Positions 34,539 to 43,518 of a DNA stretch of 64,000 nucleotides are shown piece after piece. How positions within the stretch are numbered: position 1 is the first letter of the stretch; every line of letters starts with the position of its first letter. Source of the stretch: Hylemonella gracilis ATCC 19624 (GTDB lineage: Bacteria > Pseudomonadota > Gammaproteobacteria > Burkholderiales > Burkholderiaceae_C); the NCBI RefSeq assembly GCF_000211835.1, contig NZ_AEGR01000029.1, positions 104,194 to 168,193 on the forward strand, written 5' to 3'. The notes beneath the pieces were generated by a model that was given only the letters and a program-made list of their open reading frames with translations, was not told where the DNA came from and ran no database searches. The position numbers were made by a program, and so were the translations under genes.

Positions 34539-37500
34539 ATGTCGAATCCTTCCCCTGATTCCCGAACCGGCGCTTCAGGCGCCGGCCGGCTTGGCATCTC
34601 CGGCCGTGTGGCGGCGCTATTCCAGTCCGCGCAGATCACGCCGCTGTTGGCCGTGGTGGCGCTGCTCTTGGGTGTTTTCGCCGTGGCGGTCACGCCGCGG
34701 GAGGAAGAGCCGCAGATCGACGTGACCATGGCGAATGTGATGGTGCCCTTCCCGGGCGCCTCGGTGCGGGATGTGGAACAGGTCATCGCCACGCCCGGCG
34801 AGCAGGTGCTGTCGCGCATGGCCGGCGTGGAGCACGTGATGTCGGTCTCGCGTCCTGGTCTGGCGGTGTTGACCGTGCAATTCAAGGTCGGTGTCGCGCA
34901 GAGCGAGGCGCTGGTCCGGCTGCACGACACGTTGCGCGACCATGCCGACTGGCTGCCGGCCAACCTGGGCGCGCTCACGCCCATCGTCAAGCCCAAGGGG
35001 ATCGACGACGTTCCCATCGTCAGCCTGACCTTGTTCGATCGGCGGCCCGAGGCCAGCGCCTTGGATTTGGAGCGTGTGGCCCACGCCATGGAAGTGGAGC
35101 TCAAGCGCGTCAAAGGAACCAAGGACGTGCGCACCCTCGGCGGACCGGGTCGCGCCGTGCGGGTGCAAATCGACGCCGCGCGCATGGCCGCCGCGGGCGT
35201 CAGCGTGTCGGATGTGCGCGCCGTGCTGCTGTCGGCCAACGCGGGCGCGTCCGTCGGCGAACTGATCGCGGGCAATCGGACCGTGGCGCTCGAAGCCGGC
35301 CCCTGGTTGGAGCGGGCCGAGGACGTCGGGTCGCTGGTGGTCGCTGCGCGAAGTGTCGCTGGTGATCGTCGCCCGGTCTACCTGCGTGACGTCGCCGTCA
35401 TCGCCGACGGACCACCGCCGCCCCAGTCCTACGTCTGGCATGGCATTCCCGCCGAGAAGGCGGGTGTGACCGGTGGCGAATACCCGGCCGTCACACTGAC
35501 TCTGACCAAGAAGCCCGGCGAGAATGCCATCGATGTGGCGAATGCCGCCATCGCGCGGGTCGAATCGCTCAAGAATACCTTGATCCCCGGGGACGTGGAA
35601 GTCGCCGTGACGCGCAATTACGGCGCCACCGCCAACGACAAAGCCCAGAAGCTGATTCAGAAGCTGCTGTTCGCCACGGCCTCGGTGGTTGCCCTGGTGT
35701 TCCTGGCCCTGGGTCGACGCGAGGCGGCCATCGTGGGATCGGCCGTGCTGTTGACCTTGACGGTGACGCTGTTCGCATCCTGGGCCTGGGGCTTCACGCT
35801 CAACCGCGTGTCGCTGTTCGCGCTGATCTTCTCCATCGGCATCCTGGTGGACGACGCCATCGTCGTGGTCGAAAACATCCATCGACATCAGACCCTCTAC
35901 CCCGACAAGACCTTGGCCGAGTTGATTCCCGGCGCGGTGGACGAAGTGGGAGGTCCCACGATCCTCGCGACACTGACCGTCATCGCGGCCTTGTTGCCCA
36001 TGGCTTTCGTGAGTGGGCTGATGGGCCCCTACATGAGTCCCATCCCCATCAACGCCAGCATGGGTATGCTGCTCTCGCTGGTCATCGCCTTTGTCGTCAC
36101 GCCTTGGCTGGCTCGCTTGTGGATGAGGTCTTCCCCTGCCCATGGCGTTCAGACCGAGGGCCCGCCGCAGGGCTTGGGCGCGCGCTTGGCGCCTTACTTC
36201 CGCCGGCTGTTCGCGCCGCTGCTGGACGCGCGGCGCGGCGCGGGACAGCGCCGCAAACTTTGGCTGAGCATCCTGGCGCTCATCGCCGTGTCGGTGCTGC
36301 TGCCGGTGGTCGGCTGGGTGCAGCTGAAGATGCTGCCCTTTGACAACAAGTCGGAGTTCCAGGTCGTGGTGGACATGCCCGCGGGCACGCCGCTGGAGCA
36401 CACCGCCGCCGCGCTGCGTGAAATGGGGGCCTACTTGGCCACCGTGCCCGAGGTCAGCGACTACCAGGCTTACGCGGGCACGGCCGCACCGATCAACTTC
36501 AATGGCCTGGTGCGTCAGTACGATCTGCGCGCGGGCGGTGACGTGGGGGATGTGCAGGTCAATCTGGTGGACAAGGCCCATCGCAAGGCCCAGAGCCACG
36601 CCATCGCCACGCGGGTGCGGCCCAACTTGCAGGAAATCGGTGCGCGTTTTGGCGCCAACGTCAAGGTGGTGGAGGTTCCGCCCGGTCCGCCGGTGCTGGC
36701 GCCCATCGTGGCGGAGATCTACGGCCCCGAGGCCGAGGGTCGCCAAGCCGTGGCGCGCCAGGTGCGCGAGATCCTGAAGGCCACGTCGGGCGTGGTGGAT
36801 GTGGACGAGAGCGCCCTCGCGTCGGCACCCCGGCAGTTGCTGCTGGTCGATCGCGCCAAGGCGGCCATGGCGGGTGTTGCCCAGGCCGACCTGGTCGCGA
36901 CGTTGCGTGCGGGGCTGGCGGGGGAATCCGTCACCTGGATGCGGGATGGGAGCAAGTACCCGACGCCGGTGGTGCTGCAACTGCCTGCTGAGCGCCATGG
37001 TGATCTGGACGCCTTGTTGCAGTTGCAGGTGCATGGCAACGCGGGCCAGTTGGTGCCCATCCGCGAGCTCACGCGCGTGGTGGACGCTCAGCGCGAGCAG
37101 CCGGTCTATCACAAGGACCTGCGGCCGGTGAACTACGTCGTCGCCGACATGGCCGGCCGATTGGACAGCCCGATCTACGGCATGTTCGCGGCCCGCGCTG
37201 ACATATCGCGCATCACGCCGCCGGGTGGTGGCGCGCTGAACGAGTATTTTGTGGCCCCGCCCGATGACACGCTGCGCGGCTACGCGATCAAGTGGGATGG
37301 CGAATGGCAGATCACCTACGAAACCTTCCGCGACATGGGCCTGGCCTATGCCGTCGGCCTGGTCTTGATCTACCTGCTGGTGGTGGCGCAGTTCGGTTCC
37401 TACCTCACGCCGTTGATCATCATGGCGCCGATCCCGCTCACGGTCATTGGCGTGATGCCCGGGCACGCCCTGCTGAACGCGCAGTTCACGGCCACCAGCA

Positions 37501-37853
37501 TGATCGGCATGATCGCGCTGGCCGGCATCATCGTGCGCAACTCCATCCTGCTGGTGGACTGCATCCACCTGCGCTTGGCCGAGGGCGTGACCTTTGCCGA
37601 GGCGGTGGTGCAGTCGGCGATCACCCGGGCTCAGCCCATCCTGTTGACGGGTCTGGCCGCCATGGCGGGAGCCTTCTTCATTCTGGACGACCCGATCTTC
37701 AACGGTCTGGCCATCGCGCTGATCTTCGGCATCCTGGTCTCCACCGTACTCACGCTGGTGGTGATTCCGACGCTGTACTACGCGGCCTACCGCAAGACGT
37801 ACGAGCCGACCCCGTTCGCCCCCCACGTGGCCAATGCGACCACGGCGTCCTGA
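34539..37853 (+). CDS. RND efflux transporter permease subunit
   Basis: A 1104-residue inner-membrane pump of the AcrB/MexF superfamily. The N-terminus has VAVTPREEEPQIDVTMANV and VPFPGASVRDVEQVIATP; the proton-relay helix has FSIGILVDDAIVVVENIHRH; the second half repeats the pattern, ending GLAIALIFGILVSTVLTLVVIPTLYY. It belongs to a subgroup commonly followed by a DUF2892 gene and preceded by an ArsR gene; its substrate is not established. It starts 16 nt after the adaptor stop. Confidence 0.93.
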   Translation: MSNPSPDSRTGASGAGRLGISGRVAALFQSAQITPLLAVVALLLGVFAVAVTPREEEPQIDVTMANVMVPFPGASVRDVEQVIATPGEQVLSRMAGVEHVMSVSRPGLAVLTVQFKVGVAQSEALVRLHDTLRDHADWLPANLGALTPIVKPKGIDDVPIVSLTLFDRRPEASALDLERVAHAMEVELKRVKGTKDVRTLGGPGRAVRVQIDAARMAAAGVSVSDVRAVLLSANAGASVGELIAGNRTVALEAGPWLERAEDVGSLVVAARSVAGDRRPVYLRDVAVIADGPPPPQSYVWHGIPAEKAGVTGGEYPAVTLTLTKKPGENAIDVANAAIARVESLKNTLIPGDVEVAVTRNYGATANDKAQKLIQKLLFATASVVALVFLALGRREAAIVGSAVLLTLTVTLFASWAWGFTLNRVSLFALIFSIGILVDDAIVVVENIHRHQTLYPDKTLAELIPGAVDEVGGPTILATLTVIAALLPMAFVSGLMGPYMSPIPINASMGMLLSLVIAFVVTPWLARLWMRSSPAHGVQTEGPPQGLGARLAPYFRRLFAPLLDARRGAGQRRKLWLSILALIAVSVLLPVVGWVQLKMLPFDNKSEFQVVVDMPAGTPLEHTAAALREMGAYLATVPEVSDYQAYAGTAAPINFNGLVRQYDLRAGGDVGDVQVNLVDKAHRKAQSHAIATRVRPNLQEIGARFGANVKVVEVPPGPPVLAPIVAEIYGPEAEGRQAVARQVREILKATSGVVDVDESALASAPRQLLLVDRAKAAMAGVAQADLVATLRAGLAGESVTWMRDGSKYPTPVVLQLPAERHGDLDALLQLQVHGNAGQLVPIRELTRVVDAQREQPVYHKDLRPVNYVVADMAGRLDSPIYGMFAARADISRITPPGGGALNEYFVAPPDDTLRGYAIKWDGEWQITYETFRDMGLAYAVGLVLIYLLVVAQFGSYLTPLIIMAPIPLTVIGVMPGHALLNAQFTATSMIGMIALAGIIVRNSILLVDCIHLRLAEGVTFAEAVVQSAITRAQPILLTGLAAMAGAFFILDDPIFNGLAIALIFGILVSTVLTLVVIPTLYYAAYRKTYEPTPFAPHVANATTAS

Positions 37854-37912
37854 TCCCCATCCATTTTCACTGTCACCTCTGTTTTCACTGCCACTTCATC
37901 AAGGAGAACCTC

Positions 37913-38122
37913 ATGACTTCCTGGCGCATCGTCCGCATCATTGCTGGTCTTTTTGTATTGCTGTCCCTGGCCCTGGGCGTGCCGAGCAGTCCGCTGTTTG
38001 TCAGCCCTTGGTGGCTGGCCTTTACCGCCTTCGTCGGCCTCAACCTGCTGCAAAGCGGCATCACGCAGTGGTGTCTGATGGAGTTCATCCTGCGCCGCCT
38101 GGGCGTGCGAGGCGGCTGTTGA
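37913..38122 (+). CDS. DUF2892 (YgaP membrane-domain) protein
   Basis: A 69-residue membrane protein with two helices (about residues 7-23 and 30-50): IIAGLFVLLSLALGV, then SPWWLAFTAFVGLNLLQSG, and a Cys in QWCLMEFILRRLGV, close to the membrane half of the rhodanese YgaP. AAGGAG lies 7 nt before the ATG. It completes the ArsR/RND unit; the partner of YgaP in E. coli is the ArsR protein YgaV, which senses sulfur species, so the pairing suggests a sulfur-linked role. A TTTTCACTG direct repeat precedes it (37864 and 37881). Confidence 0.85.
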   Translation: MTSWRIVRIIAGLFVLLSLALGVPSSPLFVSPWWLAFTAFVGLNLLQSGITQWCLMEFILRRLGVRGGC

Positions 38123-38291
38123 AAGCAGCGCAGCGCTGTGGGTGTTTGGGTGAAGCCGCGCGCGGCGGCAAGCTGTTCCATGATGCCCCGCCGCCGGGAA
38201 GATGCACACCGGCCTGGATGGCTTCCGTGCGTCTGCCCACCGAGGAGGACAATGCCAAGTCCTGTTTCAGCATTCTCTTTAAGCTGCCCCT

Positions 38292-39518
38292 ATGAACTCT
38301 TCTGCCATGACCGTGAGCGCGCGGCGCAATCTGGGCTTGTTGATCGCCGCTCAGTCCCTGGGCGCGGCTTCCGCGCCCATCATCATCTCCCTGGGCGGCA
38401 TCGTGGGACAGATGCTGGCCAGTCGTCCCGCGCTCGCCACTTTGCCCGTGAGTCTCTACAGCCTGGGGCTGGCTTTGTCCACCTTGCCTGCTGCTTTCCT
38501 GATGCGTCGTCTGGGGCGCCGCGTGGCTTATGTGCTGGGCGCGTTGCTGGCGGTGGTGTCCGGGGGCGTGGCAGCGACCGGGATCGTGCAAGGCGGCTTC
38601 CTGCTGTTTTGCCTGGGCACGGCCCTGGCTGGGTATTACGGCGCCAATGTGCAGAGCTACCGCTTCGCGGCGGCTGACACCGTCGCGCCACCGCTGCGCG
38701 CGCAGGCCATCTCGCTGATCATGATTGGGGGGCTGGTGGCCGCCGTGATCGGACCGCAGGCAGTGATCTGGACGCGTGATGCCTGGCCCGACGCACCTTT
38801 CGCAGGCAGCTTCGCGGCGCAGGCCGTGCTGGCGCTGCTGGCTTTGCCCTTGCTGATCGCGTTGCGCATACCCAAGGGCTCGGAGGCCGCCGATTCGGCG
38901 AAGGGGCTCGAAGCCGAGGCTCGTTCCCTCGGCCAGATCGCGCGCAGCCCGCGCTTCATCGTCGCCCTCTCGGCGGGGGTGGTGTCCTACGGGCTGATGG
39001 CCTTCATCATGACGGCGGCGCCCATGGCCATGGTGGGCTGTGGCCACACCGTGGGCGAGGCGGCACTGGGCATCCAGTGGCATGTGCTGGCCATGTTCGC
39101 GCCCAGTTTCTTCACCGGTCGTTTGATCACGCGTTTTGGCAAGACCCAGGTCACTGCGGCGGGCCTGTTGCTGATCGCCGCTTCCGGCGTGCTGGCGCTG
39201 GCCGGGCTGGAACTCCTGCATTTCTGGGGAGCGCTGGTGCTGCTGGGCGTGGGTTGGAACTTCGGCTTCATCGGCGCCACGGCGCTTTTGACCGAGGTGT
39301 ACCGTCAGGAGAACGCGGCCGAACGCGCCAAGGTCCAGGCCTTCAACGATTTTCTGATGTTTGGCGTGGTGGCCGTGGCGTCCTTCGGCTCCGGCAGTCT
39401 GCTGGGCAGCGCGGGTTGGGATGTCATCAATGCCCTCATGCTGCCCTTGATCGCCATCGTGCTGGCCCTGCTGGCCTGGGGTGCGCGTGTGAATCGCGAG
39501 GCGCCCCGCCCGGTCTGA
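38292..39518 (+). CDS. Major facilitator superfamily transporter
   Basis: A 408-residue protein with twelve predicted helices. The loop 2-3 motif is degenerate (MRRLGRRVAYVLGA, about residues 71-84). The gene reads as a Burkholderiales MFS exporter of unknown substrate. An in-frame ATG five codons later (38307) is an alternative start. It is separated from the ArsR/RND unit by 169 bp and converges with cydB. Confidence 0.88.
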   Translation: MNSSAMTVSARRNLGLLIAAQSLGAASAPIIISLGGIVGQMLASRPALATLPVSLYSLGLALSTLPAAFLMRRLGRRVAYVLGALLAVVSGGVAATGIVQGGFLLFCLGTALAGYYGANVQSYRFAAADTVAPPLRAQAISLIMIGGLVAAVIGPQAVIWTRDAWPDAPFAGSFAAQAVLALLALPLLIALRIPKGSEAADSAKGLEAEARSLGQIARSPRFIVALSAGVVSYGLMAFIMTAAPMAMVGCGHTVGEAALGIQWHVLAMFAPSFFTGRLITRFGKTQVTAAGLLLIAASGVLALAGLELLHFWGALVLLGVGWNFGFIGATALLTEVYRQENAAERAKVQAFNDFLMFGVVAVASFGSGSLLGSAGWDVINALMLPLIAIVLALLAWGARVNREAPRPV

Positions 39519-39576
39519 CCGTGGCCAGCGATGGTGGGGCGCTCAGGTTCTGGGCGCTGGCATCAAGGGCTTGGAT

Positions 39577-40602
39577 TCAAGACCCGGTGGACGGGCCGTA
39601 GCTCAAGGCACCCGCCCGTCCCCAGAACACGCGGTACATGAAGATGGTGTAGGCGATGATGGCCGGCAGGGTGATGGCCACGCCGATCAGGATGACCACC
39701 AGTGACTCGGTCGCGCTCGCGGCCTGCCAGACGGTCAACCGGTCCACCACGATGTAAGGGTAGAGGCTGTAGGCCAGGCCGAAGAACGCGAGCACGAAGA
39801 CGATGACGGTCGCGACGAACACGACCCAGCCATAGCCTGCCTCCACCACGCGCGGGCGGTGCAGCACCAGCCAGGCCGCGGCCAGCGCGGCGGCGCTGGC
39901 CAAGGGGATGGGCAGCAGAGCGAAGAACTCCGGCAGCACGAACCACTTCGCATAGACCGCTGGACTGGCCAGCGGGGTGGCGATGGAAATCGCGCCCAGC
40001 GCCGCGGCCATGGGCCAGAACACGCGTCGGCCCCACGCCATGGCACGCGAGCGCAGCTCGCCCTCGGTCTTCATCAGCAACCAGCCCGCGCCCAGCAGGG
40101 CATAGGCCGTGGGCAGCGTGATGGCAATGCCGGCCGAGAACAGCAACGCAAAGGGGGCTAAGTCGAAACCGGTCAGGTAGCTGCCCAGCATCCAACCCTG
40201 TGCCAGCGAGGCCAGCAGAGAACCCAACGCGAACAGGCGGTTCCACAAGGTCTTGTGGCCGGCCGGCGCCTTGACGCGGAAATCGAAGGCCACGCCACGC
40301 AGGATCAAGCCAATCAGCATCACCGCCACCGGCAGGTACAGCGCCGACAGCACGATGCCGTGGGCGAGGGGGAAGGCCACGAGCAACACGCCCACGCCCA
40401 GGACCAGCCAGGTTTCGTTGGCATCCCAGAACGGGCCGATGCTCGACACCATGAGGTCTTTCTGCGCCTCGGTGGCGAAGGGCAGCAACAAGCCCACGCC
40501 CAGGTCGTAGCCGTCCAGGACGACGTAGACCAGCAGGGCCAAGCCCATCACCGCCATGAAAATCAAGGGGAGCACGGTGGCCCCGTTCAGCGACAAGTCC
40601 AT
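39577..40602 (-). CDS. cydB: Cytochrome bd-type ubiquinol oxidase subunit II
   Basis: A 341-residue membrane subunit with about nine helices, beginning GATVLPLIFMAVMGLALLVY and VVLDGYDLGVGLLLP, then GPFWDANETWLVLGVGVLLV, the CydB signature. Subunit II stabilises subunit I and its hemes. Its length and the short-Q-loop partner fit the cyanide-insensitive (CioB) type. The ATG at 40602 lies 14 nt after the cydA stop, so both are on one transcript with the upstream GbsR-like gene. The frame is open much further upstream but only as a shadow of cydA. Confidence 0.94.
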   Translation of the reverse strand: MDLSLNGATVLPLIFMAVMGLALLVYVVLDGYDLGVGLLLPFATEAQKDLMVSSIGPFWDANETWLVLGVGVLLVAFPLAHGIVLSALYLPVAVMLIGLILRGVAFDFRVKAPAGHKTLWNRLFALGSLLASLAQGWMLGSYLTGFDLAPFALLFSAGIAITLPTAYALLGAGWLLMKTEGELRSRAMAWGRRVFWPMAAALGAISIATPLASPAVYAKWFVLPEFFALLPIPLASAAALAAAWLVLHRPRVVEAGYGWVVFVATVIVFVLAFFGLAYSLYPYIVVDRLTVWQAASATESLVVILIGVAITLPAIIAYTIFMYRVFWGRAGALSYGPSTGS

Positions 40603-40616
40603 GGTCGTCTCTTTCG

Positions 40617-42017
40617 TCAGGCTTGGGGCGCGCGCGGGTTCACCGATGCGCGGTTGGGCTGGGTATGGGGCGTGACAGGGGATGAAGGCGTTGGGTGTTC
40701 GGCCATGTACTTCAGCACGCCGATGTAAGCGAGCAGCAGCAAGGCGTAGACCACCAGATAGGCCACCAGCGTGGTCACCACCATGCCGGTGGCGTGGTCG
40801 GCCACGACGTCGGCCGCGCGCACGAGGCCGTAGACGATCCAGGGCTGGCGGCCGATCTCGGTCACGTACCAGCCCGCCAGCGTGGCGACCCAGCCGGAGA
40901 AGGTCATCGCCGCCAAGGTCCATAGCCAATAACGGGGCAGGCCGGCGCTGCCGACGCGGTACAGCTTCCAGGCCGACAACCAGGCCACGGCCAGCATCAG
41001 CAGGCCGATGCCCACCATCACCCGGAAACTCCAGAAGACCGGTGCCACCGGCGGATGCTTGCCGGCGAAGGCCTCCAAACCTTGCAGTTCGGCGTTGGCG
41101 TCGTGCGCGAGGATGAGGCTGGCCCCCTTGGGAATCTGCACGGCGTACAGAGTGCGGCCTTCCTTCTCGCTGGGCCAGCCCAGCAGCGTCAGTGGGGCAC
41201 CGCGCTCGGTGTGCCAGATGCCTTCGATCGCGGCGATCTTGGCGGGCTGATGGGCCAGGGTGTTGAGGCCATGCAAGTCGCCCATCCAGATCTGCAAGGG
41301 AATGGCGACCGCCGCCGTCACGATGGCCGTGCGCAAGGCCTTGTGCGTACCGGGCGTGGCGGTGCGGCGCAGCAATTGCCAGGCGCTCAGGCCCGCCACG
41401 AGGAAGGAAGCGGTCAGCGCCGAGGCCAGCAATTTGTGGCCCAGGCGGTAGGGGAAGGACGGGTTGAAGACGATGGCCCACCAATCCTGCGCATGGAAGC
41501 GGCCATCGATCAGCGTGTACCCGGCTGGTGTCTGCATCCAGGAATTGAGCGCGAGAATCCAGAAGGCCGAGAGCGTGGTTCCCAAGGCCACCAAAAGCGT
41601 GGCGATGAAATGCGTGCGCTCGGAGACCCGTCCGCGTCCGAACAGCATGATGCCCAGGAAGGTGGCTTCGAGGAAAAAGGCCGTGAGCACTTCGTAGCCC
41701 AGCAGCGGGCCGGCGATGTTGCCAGCACGCTCCATGAAGCCGGGCCAGTTGGTGCCGAACTGGAAGCTCATGGTGATGCCCGACACCACGCCCAGCGCGA
41801 AGGTCAGGGCGAAGACCTTGGTCCAGAAGTAATAAGCCTGCTCCCAGGCCAGCGCATTGGCGCTCTCCGCGCCTTCACGCCGGGTGGCCAGGGACTGACG
41901 GATGCGGAAGAAGAGCAGCAGCCAGCACAGGGCGATGGTGATGGTCGGGAACAGGATGTGAAAGCTGATGTTGGCGGCGAACTGTATGCGCGCGGCGAGC
42001 AGGGCGTCCATGGTCAT
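40617..42017 (-). CDS. cydA: Cytochrome bd-type ubiquinol oxidase subunit I, cyanide-insensitive type
   Basis: CydA/CioA (466 residues) holds hemes b558, b595 and d and oxidises quinol while reducing oxygen to water. Seen are RIQFAANISFHILFPTITIA with the heme His, MSFQFGTNWPGF, LGYEVLTAFFLEATFLGIML, and GWYVTEIGRQPWIVYG. The loop between helices 6 and 7 is short, as in CioA rather than E. coli CydA. The ATG at 42017 shares bases with the stop of the GbsR-like gene (ATGA), with GAGG just upstream; an ATG two codons later is possible. Regulation by the linked GbsR protein is inferred. Confidence 0.95.
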   Translation of the reverse strand: MTMDALLAARIQFAANISFHILFPTITIALCWLLLFFRIRQSLATRREGAESANALAWEQAYYFWTKVFALTFALGVVSGITMSFQFGTNWPGFMERAGNIAGPLLGYEVLTAFFLEATFLGIMLFGRGRVSERTHFIATLLVALGTTLSAFWILALNSWMQTPAGYTLIDGRFHAQDWWAIVFNPSFPYRLGHKLLASALTASFLVAGLSAWQLLRRTATPGTHKALRTAIVTAAVAIPLQIWMGDLHGLNTLAHQPAKIAAIEGIWHTERGAPLTLLGWPSEKEGRTLYAVQIPKGASLILAHDANAELQGLEAFAGKHPPVAPVFWSFRVMVGIGLLMLAVAWLSAWKLYRVGSAGLPRYWLWTLAAMTFSGWVATLAGWYVTEIGRQPWIVYGLVRAADVVADHATGMVVTTLVAYLVVYALLLLAYIGVLKYMAEHPTPSSPVTPHTQPNRASVNPRAPQA

Positions 42018-42601
42018 GTCCTCTGGTTGTCCGGGTCGCGCCGGGGGGTGCGTCCCGTCACGCGGTCCTTGAATTCGAGCACCTTGGTCACGGCGCTGCC
42101 CATGCCCATGAGCTGCAGCGCGGTCTCGTTGCTGAGCTTTTGCACGTCGTCGAACCAGGTCATGAGCCGGTCGATCAGCTCGTGCATCTGGCGCATCCGT
42201 TCCTGGGCATGCCGTTCCGCCTCGCTGCTGGGTTCCTCCAGCAGGGCCATGCGCAGCATGGACAGCGTGGGTTCGATCTCTCGGCGGCGCCGTTCCTCGG
42301 CCAGCACGCGGAAGATTTCCCATACGTCGGACGGTGCCTCGAAGTACTCGCGACGGTCGCCGGGCTGGTGGCGCAAATGAACCAGGCGCCAGGCCTGCAG
42401 TTCCTTCAGCCCCATGCTGACGTTCGATCGGGAGAACTCGAGGGTCTCGGCGATATCATCCGCGTTCAGCGGGCGTTGAGAAATGAAGATGAGCGCATAG
42501 ATCTGGCCCACCGTGCGGTTGATCCCCCAGCGGCTGCCCATTTCGCCGAAATGCGAGACGAACTGGCGCGAGAGAGGGGCAAGAGAGTGCTTGTCTGACA
42601 T
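42014..42601 (-). CDS. GbsR/MarR-family transcriptional regulator
   Basis: A 195-residue winged-helix regulator of the GbsR group: FVSHFGEMGSRWGINRTVGQ (about residues 14-33), the recognition helix in LEFSRSNVSMGLKELQAW, and a long helical C-terminus (LAEERRRREIEPTLSMLR) for dimerisation. Translationally coupled by ATGA to cydA, it is the first gene of the bd-oxidase operon and faces a 30-bp dyad 23 nt upstream of its start. The signal sensed is unknown; GbsR relatives respond to choline or redox/oxygen cues. Confidence 0.92.
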   Translation of the reverse strand: MSDKHSLAPLSRQFVSHFGEMGSRWGINRTVGQIYALIFISQRPLNADDIAETLEFSRSNVSMGLKELQAWRLVHLRHQPGDRREYFEAPSDVWEIFRVLAEERRRREIEPTLSMLRMALLEEPSSEAERHAQERMRQMHELIDRLMTWFDDVQKLSNETALQLMGMGSAVTKVLEFKDRVTGRTPRRDPDNQRT

Positions 42602-42624
42602 GCCGACATTCTGTCATGTCCTTG

Positions 42625-42654
42625 CTGAATTTTCAGTAAATACTGAAAATTCAG
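42625..42654. promoter_or_regulatory. Candidate operator of the GbsR-like regulator
   Basis: Two 14-bp arms (CTGAATTTTCAGTA and its complement) flank a 2-bp AA centre, a perfect dyad of 30 bp. Each arm also contains a smaller CTGAA/TTCAG dyad, giving nested sites. It lies 23 bp upstream of the regulator ATG, and the flanking region is AT-rich against a GC-rich background. Autoregulation of the gbsR-cydAB transcript is the simple reading. Confidence 0.8.
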
Positions 42655-42687
42655 GATGCCAACAGGGTCATGTCGTTCCTGCTGGGC

Positions 42688-43350
42688 TCAGCGCACCAGA
42701 CTGAGCAAGGTGTTGAAAGGGGTGAGCAAGTCAATCCAAGGGGTGCTCTGCAAGACCGGCAGGAAGGAATTCCGTCCGATGAACCAGACCGCTGCGAGCG
42801 CGGTGGCCCAGAACAGCGCCAGCAGCAGATTTTGCGGGAAGCGCCGGCCCAGCCGTACCCGGCGGATGTTGAGGTTCCACAGCCAGAGCGTTGGCAGGGC
42901 CGCGAGCAGTCCCAAGAACACAAGGTGTTGCCACCACGGACGTTGGCTGACGTGGGTGATCAAGCCGCCCAGATCGCTTTTCAGATGACCAACGTCCAGC
43001 AACAGCGCGGTCTGCCCGGTCCAGAGTAGCTCTGTGTTGAGGGCGGTGAGCCACAGCAACATGGTGGCCACGATCTTGAAGAGGGCGGACCAGTTGAATG
43101 CGGTCAGCAGCAAGCCCAGGGACGTCGCGCAAAGCAGGGCGAAATACAGGGTCAGGCCGAAGACGCTGTGTCCTGCCAGTGCGGCTTCCGGAGCGCGCGA
43201 GATCGCGCGCCACAAGGGAACATTGCCCGCCACGGTGATCCAGAGGTTGATCAGCACCAGCACCGTGGTGGGGTGCCAAGATGAACGCTGAGCCGCCGGA
43301 GAGATGGAAGATTGCGCGAATTCAGTGACGTGAAAGAGACGCAGAGCCAT
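42688..43350 (-). pseudogene. eptA-like phosphoethanolamine transferase, N-terminal fragment only
   Basis: The 220-residue frame encodes the five-helix membrane domain (DUF1705 type) of lipid A phosphoethanolamine transferases: LVLINLWITVAGNVPLWRAI, then LALFWATALAAVWFIGRN and the helix-5 end LTPFNTLLSL. It then stops; the periplasmic sulfatase-like catalytic domain of about 330 residues, with the metal ligands and nucleophilic Thr, is absent, and the DNA beyond is the GbsR leader. Without it the protein cannot transfer phosphoethanolamine. I call it a truncated remnant, though a stand-alone membrane protein cannot be excluded. Confidence 0.75.
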
Positions 43351-43518
43351 GGCGAGGCATTGTGGTCCCGTTCATCCAACTTTCCTACGGCTTTGGGGTA
43401 ACAAGGCGTTAATCCCTGCAGCGAACGTAATTTTCAAGGAGGGGCCATGGCAGCCCCCGTGGCCCTTGGTGCGTGGGCCATGCCGCCCGCCGGGGGCGAG
43501 CGGCGCGGGTCAACGCGG

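Noticed and set aside
34617..37826. 1069-codon minus-strand frame opposite the RND pump
   Set aside because: Composition is that of an antisense frame of a GC-rich gene; the plus-strand RND protein has clear family motifs.
43440..43500. GC-rich stretch after dnaJ as a second copy of the etfB-etfA repeat
   Set aside because: It has GGGCCATG direct repeats and a small hairpin but does not match the etf element in order or sequence.
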